Source: Hyphomicrobiales bacterium (GTDB taxonomy: Bacteria > Pseudomonadota > Alphaproteobacteria > Rhizobiales > Hyphomicrobiaceae). Taken from it: DNA of 34,809 nucleotides. The stretch is taken from positions 23,529-58,337 of the forward strand of contig RXJK01000071.1 of assembly GCA_003963125.1 (NCBI GenBank). The letters run 5' to 3'. The notes under the pieces were generated by a model. The model searched no databases. It worked only from the letters and a program-made list of their open reading frames with translations, and was not told where the DNA came from. This document shows, piece after piece, positions 7,162 through 15,251 of this stretch (within the stretch, counting starts at the first letter, position 1; every line of letters starts with the position of its first letter). The position numbers were made by a program, and so were the translations under genes.

Positions 7162-9615
7162 GTGAGCGTAGCGGTGAGCGAGCCGGGGCATTCAATTTCC
7201 GAGCACATCTGGGACCTCAAGTATCGCCTCAAGGGCGAGGACGGGGCTCCCAAGGATGTCACGCTCGCGGATACGTTCCGCCGGGTTGCGGCGGCGGCTG
7301 CCCAGCCCGAGAAGGGGCGCCAGCGCGCGCAGTGGGCCGCTCGCTTCGAACGCGCCATGGCCGACCTCGCGTTCTTGCCGGCGGGACGCATCCTCGCGGG
7401 CGCGGGGACAGGGCGGGCGGTGACCCTTTTTAACTGCTTCGTCATGGGCCGGATCGAGGACGACCTCGGCTCGATCTTCGAGAACGTGAAGGAAGCCGCG
7501 CTGACGATGCAGCAGGGGGGAGGCATCGGCCACGACTTCTCGACGCTTCGTCCCAAGGGCGCGCCGGTCAAGAGCATCGGCGCGGATGCCTCGGGGCCGG
7601 TCAGTTTCATGGACGTGTGGGACGCCATGTGCCGCACGATCATGTCGGCAGGCGCCCGGCGCGGTGCCATGATGGCGACGCTGCGCTGCGACCATCCCGA
7701 CATCGAAGCCTTCATCGACGCCAAGGGCGAGGCGGCGCGGCTGCGCAATTTCAACCTGTCGGTGCTCGTCACGGACGCTTTCGTGCACGCGGTGCGCGCC
7801 GATGCGCCGTGGGATCTGGTGTTCGAGGGCAAGGTCTACCGCACGGTGCAGGCCCGCGCGCTGTGGGAACGCATGATGCGCGCGACCTACGACTATGCCG
7901 AGCCGGGCGTCGTCTTTATCGACCGTATCAATGCTGCCAACAACCTCGCCTACTGCGAGACGATCAGCGCGACGAACCCCTGCGGAGAGCAACCGCTGCC
8001 GCCCTACGGCGCCTGCCTGCTCGGCTCGATCAATCTCGCGAAGCTGATTGCGCATCCCTTCACGCCGGGGGCGCAGTTCGACGAGCAGCGGCTCGCCGAA
8101 CTCGTGCCGGTCGCAGTGCGCTTTCTCGACAACGTCATCGACGTCTCGGGCTATCCCCTCGCCGAACAGGCGGCGGAGGCCAAGGCCAAGCGCCGCATCG
8201 GGCTCGGCGTCACGGGCCTTGCCGACGCACTGGTCATGATGGGCGCACGCTACGGCTCGCCGGAGGCGGTGGCGCTCGCGGGCCGGTGGATGGCGCTGAT
8301 CGAGACGGCGGCCTATCGCGCGAGCGCGGCACTCGCGGCGGAAAAGGGCGCGTTCCCGCTGTTCGAGAGCGAAGCCTATCTGGCGCGCCCGAATGTGAAG
8401 CGGCTGCCGGCCGACGTCCGGCAGGCGATCGCCGCGCACGGCATCCGCAACGGTCTTCTCACGTCGATTGCGCCGACGGGCACGATCTCGCTGCTCGCCG
8501 GGAACGTGTCGAGCGGCATCGAGCCCGTGTTCAGCCTGAAAGCCGAGCGGCGCATCCTGGCGCGCGACGGCACTTCGGCGACCTCCGTGGTCGAGGACTA
8601 TGCGCACGCGCAGTTCCGCAAGCAGTTCGGCGCGGACGCACTGCTGCCGCCGGCCTTCGTAACGGCGGAGATGCTGTCGCCGGCGGAGCACCTCGCCATG
8701 CAGGCGGCCGTGCAGGCGCATGTCGACAGCTCCATCTCCAAGACCATCAACTGCCCCGCCGGCATCTCCTTCGAGGCGTTCAAGGACATCTATCTCGAGG
8801 CGTACGACCTGGGCCTCAAGGGCTGCACGACGTACCGGCCGAATGCGATCACGGGGGCGGTGCTGACGGCCGTTGCGCCGGCGGAGGCCTCAGGGTCCGC
8901 GGACGCCAAGCCGAGCCCGGCGCCGGCAAAACCCGCGGCCGCCCTGTCCGCCGGCCGGGCGGAGGTCGTCTACATGGCGCAGCCCCTGGCGCGCGATCCG
9001 GTGCTTTCGGGCTTCACGTACAAGCTGCGCTGGCCGTCGAGCGACCACGCCATGTATGTGACCATCAACGACATCGAGATGCCGGGGCAGGCCGGCGCTG
9101 CAGCGCGGCGTCGACCGTTCGAGATCTTCATCAACTCTAAGAACCTCGAGCACTACGCCTGGACCGTGGCTCTCACCCGCATGATCAGCGCCATCTTCCG
9201 GCGGGGCGGGGACGTCACGTTCGTGGTCGAGGAACTCAAGGCCGTGTTCGATCCCCAGGGCGGGCAATGGATGTCGGGCCGCTACGTGCCGAGCCTGCTC
9301 GCGGCCATCGGCGAGGTGATCGAGACGCACATGCGCCGGACGGGCTTCCTGGCCGATCCGGACAAGGGGCGGATGATCGACGAGGATGTCGTGCGGCGGG
9401 CCGAAGCGCGGGCCACTTCGACCCGCTTCGACAGTTCCTCGCCTCCGGCGGCCCCGGCGGCTGCCTCGCCGCCAGGGGGGCACGCAACAGCGCCATCACC
9501 TGCCGGCGCCGCGGCCCCTCGGGACCGATCCTGCCCGCGCTGCAACAACCGCACGCTCCGGCGCGAGGAAGGCTGCTGGGTGTGCGCCACTTGTGGCTAC
9601 TCGCGCTGCGGTTAG
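7162..9615 (+). CDS. nrdJ: Adenosylcobalamin-dependent (class II) ribonucleotide reductase
   Basis: This enzyme reduces ribonucleotides to deoxyribonucleotides using a B12-derived radical, independent of oxygen and without a small subunit. The 817-aa product has an N-terminal Cys in LFNCFVMG (Cys92), the glycine-rich MQQGGGIGHDFSTLR, the active-site NPCGE (residues 272-276, Cys274), SIAPTGTISLLAGN and TTYRPN. After a low-complexity Ala/Pro linker, residues about 605-735 form a TSCPD-like domain. The tail carries Cys791, 794, 805, 808, 811 and 816, a zinc-ribbon or redox-tail pattern. It is shorter than the roughly 1200-aa NrdJ of many Rhizobiales. The start is GTG at 7162, with GTG at 7174 as an alternative; neither has a strong ribosome-binding site. 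No cobalamin riboswitch was seen upstream, but a LexA box was, so SOS control is likely. Confidence 0.93.
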   Translation: MSVAVSEPGHSISEHIWDLKYRLKGEDGAPKDVTLADTFRRVAAAAAQPEKGRQRAQWAARFERAMADLAFLPAGRILAGAGTGRAVTLFNCFVMGRIEDDLGSIFENVKEAALTMQQGGGIGHDFSTLRPKGAPVKSIGADASGPVSFMDVWDAMCRTIMSAGARRGAMMATLRCDHPDIEAFIDAKGEAARLRNFNLSVLVTDAFVHAVRADAPWDLVFEGKVYRTVQARALWERMMRATYDYAEPGVVFIDRINAANNLAYCETISATNPCGEQPLPPYGACLLGSINLAKLIAHPFTPGAQFDEQRLAELVPVAVRFLDNVIDVSGYPLAEQAAEAKAKRRIGLGVTGLADALVMMGARYGSPEAVALAGRWMALIETAAYRASAALAAEKGAFPLFESEAYLARPNVKRLPADVRQAIAAHGIRNGLLTSIAPTGTISLLAGNVSSGIEPVFSLKAERRILARDGTSATSVVEDYAHAQFRKQFGADALLPPAFVTAEMLSPAEHLAMQAAVQAHVDSSISKTINCPAGISFEAFKDIYLEAYDLGLKGCTTYRPNAITGAVLTAVAPAEASGSADAKPSPAPAKPAAALSAGRAEVVYMAQPLARDPVLSGFTYKLRWPSSDHAMYVTINDIEMPGQAGAAARRRPFEIFINSKNLEHYAWTVALTRMISAIFRRGGDVTFVVEELKAVFDPQGGQWMSGRYVPSLLAAIGEVIETHMRRTGFLADPDKGRMIDEDVVRRAEARATSTRFDSSSPPAAPAAASPPGGHATAPSPAGAAAPRDRSCPRCNNRTLRREEGCWVCATCGYSRCG

Positions 9616-9777
9616 CGCGTCTACGCCGGCCCGTATAACCTCCTCATCTGGCGCTTTTTCCCGATCTCGCGGGAACAAAAGCTTGAGCCGCGCATTCGTT
9701 GGATCATGGGCCCTCGGCACCTGCCGGGCTTGGCTCCCCAACCGGCCGGTTCGGCCGTTCCAGCGAGAGTTGCGTTC

Positions 9778-10185
9778 ATGGCGGCACGCGTCATTCCACT
9801 TCGGCACGCCAGCGCGACGAGGGGGCGGACCTGCGATCCGGCCCCGCAGACCCGCTATCAGGCGCCGCCGTCGCGCCTGCATTTCTGGCGCGTCGAGCGG
9901 CAGCAGCACATGCTTGCCTCCGTCTTCGGGCTTCTGGAATGCCCGACGCTGCCGGCTTCGGTGGCGCTCCTCGTGGCGCGTCGCCCGCATGGCCGGCGTG
10001 AGGTCCTCGCGGTCCTCAACCTCGCTGCAGAGCACCCGATGGCCAACCTGGCCCAGGTCCGCCACCGCTGCGCCAGCCTCGGCGGCAACGAGGTGCACGT
10101 GCTCGGCGCGCACCTCGACGTCATCGCGCGCGATGCGCTCGCCCGCGATCTGGCGCGCGTGAACGGTGCTGAACTCGTCCACTGA
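9778..10185 (+). CDS. Hypothetical protein, 135 aa
   Basis: I do not recognise this protein. I chose the ATG at 9778 (AGCGAGAG lies upstream) in a frame with strong third-position GC bias, which supports real coding. The N-terminal 35 residues are basic and possibly disordered. The rest, from FWRVERQQHMLASVFGLLECP through VALLVARRPHGRREVLAVLN to HVLGAHLDVIARDALARDL, looks like a compact alpha/beta fold, with short hydrophobic strands alternating with charged helices. No catalytic or metal motif stands out. It lies 162 bp after the ribonucleotide reductase on the same strand and is convergent with the ChaC gene, 3 bp away. It could be co-transcribed with the reductase. An antisense frame of similar length exists but lacks family features. 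Confidence 0.55.
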   Translation: MAARVIPLRHASATRGRTCDPAPQTRYQAPPSRLHFWRVERQQHMLASVFGLLECPTLPASVALLVARRPHGRREVLAVLNLAAEHPMANLAQVRHRCASLGGNEVHVLGAHLDVIARDALARDLARVNGAELVH

Positions 10186-10188
10186 GGA

Positions 10189-10872
10189 TCAGCCGAAGCG
10201 ATCCTGGCGACGGAAGAGAAAGCGGCGCGAAGGCTCCTTCGGCGGTCGCGGTGGCACCGGCTGGGGGCGCATCGCCATGGCGCGCTGCAACGCCTTCGCA
10301 GAAGGGCGCGCGTGCGCATCATCGCCTTGCCCCGGCCGCGCGACGAACGGCCCGACCAGCGCGCCGATACGTTCCAGCTCACGCTCCCGCAGGCCCATCT
10401 CCCGCAGATGCCCCAGCGTGTTGAAGAGATAGTCCGCATTGACGCCGGAAATTCCGCGCGCAGCCGCGATGATGCGCGCCTGTTCAGGGATGGACAGGCG
10501 GCCCGCGTAATTCACGTGCGAACGCTCGACGATGAAGGCCAGCGCGAACACCTCGCGGCGCTCCTCGACCAGTTCGACCGGGGCATGCACGGCGCGATAG
10601 ACGCCCTCGACCTGCTCGCGGGCGCGCAAGTAGCCCTCGATCTCGGCCGCGTCCTCGGCATGGATGCGAAAGGCGACGCCGGTGCAGGCGCCACCGCGGT
10701 CGAGGCCGAGCACGAGCCCGGGTCGCGCGCGCGTGCCGCGGTGATGGACGGAATAGACCGAGAAGCAACGCCGATAGCCCGTTAGGGTGGAGCGCTGAGC
10801 TTCGGCGTAGCGGAAGCCCGGGCGCCACATGAGTGAGCCGTAGGCGAAGATCCAATGCTCGGACGGCTTCAT
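10189..10872 (-). CDS. chaC: Gamma-glutamylcyclotransferase, ChaC family
   Basis: The 227-aa product starts with HWIFAYGSLMWRPGF, the substrate-binding YGSLMW loop of ChaC proteins. It continues with GYRRCFSVYS, the HRGT region and RGGACTGVAFRI, and has a Glu in YLRAREQVEGVYR at the position expected for the catalytic acid. ChaC enzymes degrade cytosolic glutathione to 5-oxoproline and Cys-Gly. The C-terminal 40 residues, rich in Pro and Arg, go beyond the conserved domain. The start lies only 9 bp after the tyrC stop, so it is very probably the last gene of the hisC-tyrC transcript. A ChaC gene in this position beside hisC-tyrC is, to my knowledge, common in Rhizobiales. The family call is firm; activity on glutathione specifically is inferred. 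Confidence 0.9.
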   Translation of the reverse strand: MKPSEHWIFAYGSLMWRPGFRYAEAQRSTLTGYRRCFSVYSVHHRGTRARPGLVLGLDRGGACTGVAFRIHAEDAAEIEGYLRAREQVEGVYRAVHAPVELVEERREVFALAFIVERSHVNYAGRLSIPEQARIIAAARGISGVNADYLFNTLGHLREMGLRERELERIGALVGPFVARPGQGDDAHARPSAKALQRAMAMRPQPVPPRPPKEPSRRFLFRRQDRFG

Positions 10873-10881
10873 CGCCGGGCT

Positions 10882-11838
10882 TCAGGACTTGGCGCCGGTT
10901 GGCGGGCCCTTGTGGCGGCCGAAGTCCGGCGCGGCGGTGTCCTGGCCCGCCGCGATGATGCCCTTTCGCGTCGCGCGTGCTTCCGCGAAGAGGCGGTGCA
11001 GCGTCTCGCCGTCGCCGAAGCGGATCGCGCGCTGCAGGACCGTGATGTCCTCGGTGAAGCGGCCGAGCATCTCCAGTGCCGCCTCCTTGTTGTTGAGGAA
11101 CACGTCGCGCCACATCACGGGATCGGAGGCGGCGATGCGCGTGAAATCGCGGAAGCCGCCGGCGGAGAACTTGATCACCTCGCTGTCCGTCACCCGCTCG
11201 AGGTGGCGCGCCGTGTTGACGATGCTGAAAGCGATGAGATGCGGCACATGGCTGGTGATGGCCAGGACCATGTCGTGATGCGCGGCGTCCATGGTCTCGA
11301 CGTTGCTGCCGCAAGCACGCCAGAAGGCCGACAGCTTCTCGACGGCCTCAGGCGCCGTGCCTTCGACCGGCGTCAGGACACACCAGCGGCCATCGAAGAG
11401 TTCGGCAAAGCCGGACTCGGGGCCCGAATGCTCGGTGCCGGCGATCGGATGTCCTGGGATGAAGTGGACGCCCGGCGGAATGTGCGGTCCGACATCGCGC
11501 ACCACGGCGCCTTTGACCGAGCCTACGTCCGTGACGATTGCGCCCTTGCCCAGATGCGGTGCGATCTCCTGCGCGATGGGCGCGTAGACACCGACAGGTG
11601 TGCACAGGATGACGAGGTCCGCGCCCTTCACGGCATCGGCAGCCGTCTCATGGATGCTGTCGACGAGGCCGAGGCGCTTGGCCGTTTCTCGCGTGCGGGC
11701 GCTCTGCGCGTAGCCCGAGATGTGACCGGCGAGCCCACGGCGGCGCATGGCGTGCGACAGGGACGACCCGATCAGGCCGATGCCAATCAGCGCGACGCGC
11801 GCGAAAAGCGGCTTGGGCGCCTCGCGGTGCGCGGTCAT
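10882..11838 (-). CDS. tyrC: Prephenate/arogenate dehydrogenase
   Basis: The 318-aa product has the NAD(P)-binding [17 protein letters not shown] near the N-terminus, [22 protein letters not shown], the [13 protein letters not shown] substrate loop and the catalytic-domain block [18 protein letters not shown]. It carries out oxidative decarboxylation of prephenate (to 4-hydroxyphenylpyruvate) or arogenate (to tyrosine). Its ATG overlaps the hisC stop codon as ATGA (11835-11838), so translation of the two is coupled. With the aminotransferase beside it, it forms the tail of tyrosine synthesis. Whether it prefers prephenate or arogenate, and NAD or NADP, cannot be read from the sequence. No chorismate mutase domain is fused and none is adjacent. 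Confidence 0.93.
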   Translation of the reverse strand: MTAHREAPKPLFARVALIGIGLIGSSLSHAMRRRGLAGHISGYAQSARTRETAKRLGLVDSIHETAADAVKGADLVILCTPVGVYAPIAQEIAPHLGKGAIVTDVGSVKGAVVRDVGPHIPPGVHFIPGHPIAGTEHSGPESGFAELFDGRWCVLTPVEGTAPEAVEKLSAFWRACGSNVETMDAAHHDMVLAITSHVPHLIAFSIVNTARHLERVTDSEVIKFSAGGFRDFTRIAASDPVMWRDVFLNNKEAALEMLGRFTEDITVLQRAIRFGDGETLHRLFAEARATRKGIIAAGQDTAAPDFGRHKGPPTGAKS

Positions 11839-12935
11839 TTTCGCCCCATGAACTCGGTCAGCGCCGCGACGACGGCCCGGTTATCGCTCTCGGTGCCGAT
11901 GGTCATGCGCAGGCACTGCGGCAAGCCGTAGGCCGCCACGCGACGCAGGATGATGCCGCGCTGCTTCAGGAACGCATCCGCCGAGACGGCATCCTTGCCC
12001 TTGTCCGTGGGGAAGTGGATCAGCACGAAGTTGCCGACGCTCGGGGTGACATCGAGGCCGAGCTTCTTGAGTTCGGCATCGACCCACGGCAGCCAGCGCT
12101 CGTTGTGGGCGATGGCGACCTCGACATGGTTGCGGTCGGCCATGGCGGCAACGCCCGCTGCAATGGCCGCGGAGTTGACGTTGAAGGGCCCGCGCACGCG
12201 GTTGATGATGTCGGCGATGCCGGCGGGGCAATACGCCCAGCCAATACGCAGGGCGGCGAGCCCGTAGATCTTGGAGAACGTGCGCATCATGATCACGTTC
12301 TCGCTGGAGGACACGAGCTCGATGCCGGACTCGTAGTCGTTGCGGCGCACGTACTCGGCGTAGGCCGCATCGATGACCAGCAAAACGTTGGACGGCAGCG
12401 CAGCGTGCAGGCGGCGCACTTCCTCGTGCGGGATGTAGGTGCCCGTCGGGTTGTTCGGGTTGGCGAGGAAGACGATCTTGGTGCGCGGCGTCACGGCCTT
12501 GATCATGGCGTCGACGTCGGCGCGCAGCGCCTGCTCCTTCACGGGCACGGGCGTGCCGCCGCAGGCGAGCGTCGCCAGCTTGTACATGAGGAAGCCGTGC
12601 TCTGCGTAGACCACCTCGTCGCCCGTCCCGACGTAGGCGTGCGTGACGAGGCTGATCAGTTCGTCCGAGCCCGCGCCGCAGACGATGCGGTCGGGATTGA
12701 GGCCGTGGCGTTCGGCGATGGCCTTGCGCAGCGCCGTGGCACCGCCGTCGGGATAGCGGTCGAGATGATCCGCCTCGGCCTTGAAGGCGGCGATTGCGGC
12801 CGGGCTCGGGCCCAGCGGCGTCTCGTTCGAAGACAGCTTGATGGGTTTCACGCCGCCCGGCGTGGTGCTCTCGCCCGGGACGTAGGGGTCGATGTCGAGG
12901 ATGCCGGGCTGCGGCACGGGGGCTTTGAGGCTCAT
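11835..12935 (-). CDS. hisC: Histidinol-phosphate / aromatic aminotransferase (HisC2 type)
   Basis: The 366-aa product is a fold-type I PLP enzyme. It shows [13 protein letters not shown] near the N-terminus, [55 protein letters not shown] and [17 protein letters not shown], whose Lys holds PLP. A terminal [10 protein letters not shown] block follows. I chose the ATG at 12935 ([11 protein letters not shown]) over an upstream ATG at 12992, because homology-like sequence begins there. HisC converts imidazole-acetol phosphate to histidinol phosphate. A copy coupled to tyrC, rather than to other his genes, usually acts as an aromatic aminotransferase in Tyr/Phe synthesis (established for such gene pairs, inferred here). 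The 118 bp upstream towards proC probably contains the promoter, as the spacing is too large for tight coupling. Confidence 0.93.
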   Translation of the reverse strand: MSLKAPVPQPGILDIDPYVPGESTTPGGVKPIKLSSNETPLGPSPAAIAAFKAEADHLDRYPDGGATALRKAIAERHGLNPDRIVCGAGSDELISLVTHAYVGTGDEVVYAEHGFLMYKLATLACGGTPVPVKEQALRADVDAMIKAVTPRTKIVFLANPNNPTGTYIPHEEVRRLHAALPSNVLLVIDAAYAEYVRRNDYESGIELVSSSENVIMMRTFSKIYGLAALRIGWAYCPAGIADIINRVRGPFNVNSAAIAAGVAAMADRNHVEVAIAHNERWLPWVDAELKKLGLDVTPSVGNFVLIHFPTDKGKDAVSADAFLKQRGIILRRVAAYGLPQCLRMTIGTESDNRAVVAALTEFMGRK

Positions 12936-13053
12936 GGAGGTCTCTCGTTGTAGCGCCGGACGGCAGGCGGCCAGGCTCAAAAGGCGCGCCAAAATAGGCG
13001 CCTAGGTTGAACTTTACCAGTGCAGGCTTGGGGGGCTGGGGCGCGCCCGGGAG

Positions 13054-13878
13054 CTAGCTTGCGAGTTCCCGGGAGCGGCGGGTGGCGGCCTCGATGGCCT
13101 TGACCAGGAGCGGGCGCATGCCGTCTTCGGCCATCAGCACCTGCAGCGCGGCGTAGGTGGTCCCGTTGGGGGAGGTCACGTTCTGCCGCAGGGTATCGGC
13201 CCCGAGGGGCGAGCGATGGAGCAGTTCGCCGGCGCCGGCCACGGTCCAGCGGGCGAGCTTCTGGGCGAGGTCGGGGGACAGGCCCTGGGCGATGCCGGCC
13301 GCCGTCATGCACTCGGCCAAGTAGAACACATAAGCCGGGCCCGATCCCGAGACGCCGGTGACGGCATCGAGGTCGCCTTCGGCGCTGGTCCAGGCGACTT
13401 CGCCGACGGCTGCCAGGAGGCCTTCGCAGGCTGCGCGCTGGGCCGGCGTCACGTGAGCGTTGGGCACGGCCACGGTGATGCCGCGGCCGACGGAGGCCGG
13501 CGTGTTGGGCATGGCGCGGACGACCGCGGCGCCGGCGGGCAGGGCCCGCTCGAAACTGGCTATGGTCTTACCCGCGGCGATCGAGAGGACCACGGTCTTC
13601 GGCCCCACGTGCCCGGCAATACCGGGCAGCACGTCTGCCATGATCTGCGGCTTCACGGCCATCAGGACGACGGCGATCGGCGTGGACGAGGGTTCGACGG
13701 CGGCCTTGGAGACGATCCCGTGCTTGCCCAGGAACTCCAGCGCAGCCGGCGGGGGCGAGGGGTCCTGCACGATGACCTGGGAGGCGGGAAGACCGCGGGC
13801 AATCCAGCCCGACAGCAACGCGAGCCCCATGTTGCCCGCGCCGACCAGGAGCAATTTGCCGTCGAGTTCGATCTGCAT
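13054..13878 (-). CDS. proC: Pyrroline-5-carboxylate reductase
   Basis: The 274-aa product reduces 1-pyrroline-5-carboxylate to proline with NAD(P)H, the last step of proline synthesis. It shows LLLVGAGNMGLALLSGWIARG (Rossmann loop, about residues 8-28), VLMAVKPQIMADVLP, VVRAMPNTPASVGRG and GVSGSGPAYVFYLAECM, and it ends with RQNVTSPNGTTYAALQVL, the C-terminal dimer/active-site block. I chose the ATG at 13878 (MQIELDGKL). The frame runs 39 bases further upstream, but those residues are not typical. The ribosome-binding site is weak. It lies on the same strand as hisC and the YbjN gene, 113 bp from the latter, so co-transcription is possible. Confidence 0.95.
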   Translation of the reverse strand: MQIELDGKLLLVGAGNMGLALLSGWIARGLPASQVIVQDPSPPPAALEFLGKHGIVSKAAVEPSSTPIAVVLMAVKPQIMADVLPGIAGHVGPKTVVLSIAAGKTIASFERALPAGAAVVRAMPNTPASVGRGITVAVPNAHVTPAQRAACEGLLAAVGEVAWTSAEGDLDAVTGVSGSGPAYVFYLAECMTAAGIAQGLSPDLAQKLARWTVAGAGELLHRSPLGADTLRQNVTSPNGTTYAALQVLMAEDGMRPLLVKAIEAATRRSRELAS

Positions 13879-13991
13879 GACTGAAGCTTGCCTTCGCGAT
13901 GTCCAACCTTGCCCCAAAAGGTTGGGGCGGGAGGTACATAGACGAAAAGGTCAAGCGGAGCCAATGGAGGCCTGAAAGGCCTCGCTGGGCC

Positions 13992-14489
13992 TCAGGCGCG
14001 GCCCTCGGTCTCGAACATGATCGAGGACAGGGCGTGGCGGCTGTCCTTGCCGGCCCAGACCACATACTGGAAGGCCTGGAAGTAGCGCTCGCAGGCTTCC
14101 AGGGCGGCCCGCAGCAGGGCCTCGCACTGGCTGGGCGTGGCGAGTGCGCCGTGCAACATCAGGCCCTGGCGGTACATGATCAGCCCGTCTTCGCGCCACA
14201 GATCGAAGTGACCGAGCCAGAGCTGCTCGTTGATCTGGGCAATGAGCTTGTAGACCTCGGCCAGGCGCGTATCGGGCACCTTCACCTCGAAGGCGCAGGC
14301 GATGTGCAGCGTCTCGAGGTCGTCACGCCAGTTGAGGGAGACATGGTAATCCGTCCACTCGCCGGCGACCTGCATGGTCAGCTCGTCATCGGCGGTGCGA
14401 TCCGAGGCCCAATCATGAGTGTGTGCAAGTTGATCGATGAGATCGATCGGATTACGCGATTGAAGGCTCTCGACTTCACCGATGGCCAT
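13992..14489 (-). CDS. YbjN domain-containing protein
   Basis: The 165-aa product matches the YbjN family (a putative sensory-transduction regulator with a type III chaperone-like fold). Recognisable segments are VAGEWTDYHVSLNWRDD, LHIACAFEVKVPD, the IAQINEQLWLGHFDLW block at about residues 83-98, and LMLHGALATPSQCEALL. I chose the ATG at 14489 because AGAGGG lies 7 bases upstream and the family starts near MAIGEVESL; the frame is open a further 60 bases. In Alphaproteobacteria this gene commonly precedes proC, as here. The biochemical role of YbjN proteins is not established, although the E. coli one influences motility and stress traits. It is cytosolic, with no signal peptide. Confidence 0.85.
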   Translation of the reverse strand: MAIGEVESLQSRNPIDLIDQLAHTHDWASDRTADDELTMQVAGEWTDYHVSLNWRDDLETLHIACAFEVKVPDTRLAEVYKLIAQINEQLWLGHFDLWREDGLIMYRQGLMLHGALATPSQCEALLRAALEACERYFQAFQYVVWAGKDSRHALSSIMFETEGRA

Positions 14490-14820
14490 CCGGACCCTCT
14501 TGTTTTGCCAGCCCGTGCACTGGCGTGCTGGACTTGTTTGCGTGGGCATCGCGCCGGCTGGTGAACGAAGTGTTCGCCAGCGCCGTCATCACTCGCGAAC
14601 TAAGCTGCGCTGCGCTTCGTGGCAAGGCGACGACCGGATTGTCCACGGCCAAAATGGCCGAGAAACGGCAGGGTGTGGCATTTCCGAATCGGGTCTGCGC
14701 AAGCTGGGGAAATGCTGTGGAAACAGGCGCAAAACCTTGCGCGTGTCGCGAACACCGCGATGCCCGTGCGGCGCCTTGCCGGCGGGCACGCGCAGCACGC
14801 CGACGGCAAGGCGCAGAGGG
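14490..14820. other. Gene-free stretch with inverted repeats between ybjN-like gene and ubiK
   Basis: Short frames occur on both strands but none looks like protein. The stretch contains CGGCCA-AAA-TGGCCG, a GTTCGC/GCGAAC pair (14572-14577 and 14595-14600), and a long hairpin next to ubiK. The minus-strand promoter of the YbjN gene must lie here, but I cannot pick it out. Confidence 0.5.
14771..14814 (-). terminator. Hairpin downstream of ubiK
   Basis: GCGCCTTGCCG (14771-14781) and CGGCAAGGCGC (14804-14814) form a perfect 11-bp stem with a 22-base, partly self-pairing loop. It begins 7 bases after the ubiK stop codon on the minus strand. No T-run follows, so factor-independent termination is doubtful; RNA 3'-end protection is possible. 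Confidence 0.4.
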
Positions 14821-15084
14821 TCAGGGCAACTTCTGCGCGGCGAGTGCGGCTTCGAGCTTGGCGATGCGCTCCTGAAGCTGCGCGTTCTCCTCGCGCGCCT
14901 TTGCCGCCATCTCCTTCACCGCCTCGAACTCCTCGCGCTGCACGAGATCCATGCCGGCGACGAGACGCTCGCCCTGCGCCTTCATGATGGTCTCGACCTC
15001 TTTGCGCACACCCTGCGCGGCCCCGGCGGCATCCGTCATGAGCTTTGCAAACTCATCGAATAGACGGTTCGACGTCTGGGTCAT
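14821..15084 (-). CDS. ubiK: Ubiquinone biosynthesis accessory factor UbiK (BMFP domain)
   Basis: The 87-aa product begins MTQTSNRLFDEFAKLMTDAA. It has an amphipathic N-terminal helix (about residues 5-40), then a C-terminal coiled coil from about 48 to 82 (REEFEAVKEMAAKAREENAQ, then LQERIAKLEAALAAQ). This is the layout of the BMFP/DUF526 family. UbiK binds UbiJ and lipids and helps aerobic coenzyme Q synthesis in E. coli. I chose the ATG at 15084; the frame is open upstream to 15222, but the extension is not family-like. The gene is divergent from lgt with 167 bp between them. This ubiK/lgt divergent layout is common in Alphaproteobacteria. Confidence 0.9.
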   Translation of the reverse strand: MTQTSNRLFDEFAKLMTDAAGAAQGVRKEVETIMKAQGERLVAGMDLVQREEFEAVKEMAAKAREENAQLQERIAKLEAALAAQKLP

Positions 15085-15251
15085 GAAACGCTCCGGATCT
15101 CGCCGGCAGCCCCATCGGCGGCCGAGCTTTCGCGGCACTATGCTCAGCCGCGATGCCGGGTTCAAGCTGGAGCGCCAATGTGACCTCTCGTCAATCCTTC
15201 CCGAGACCGGCTTTCTTGACACCTGCTTCCCAGTGGCACTAGGTGCGGCGC

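Noticed and set aside
7192-8721. 509-codon minus-strand frame opposite the ribonucleotide reductase
   Set aside because: Arg/His/Asp-rich antisense shadow of nrdJ with no recognisable domain.
9496-10182. 228-codon minus-strand frame opposite the 135-aa gene and the RNR tail
   Set aside because: It overlaps the Cys-rich RNR C-terminus. Its residues look like a reverse-complement shadow, and the plus-strand frame has better third-position bias.
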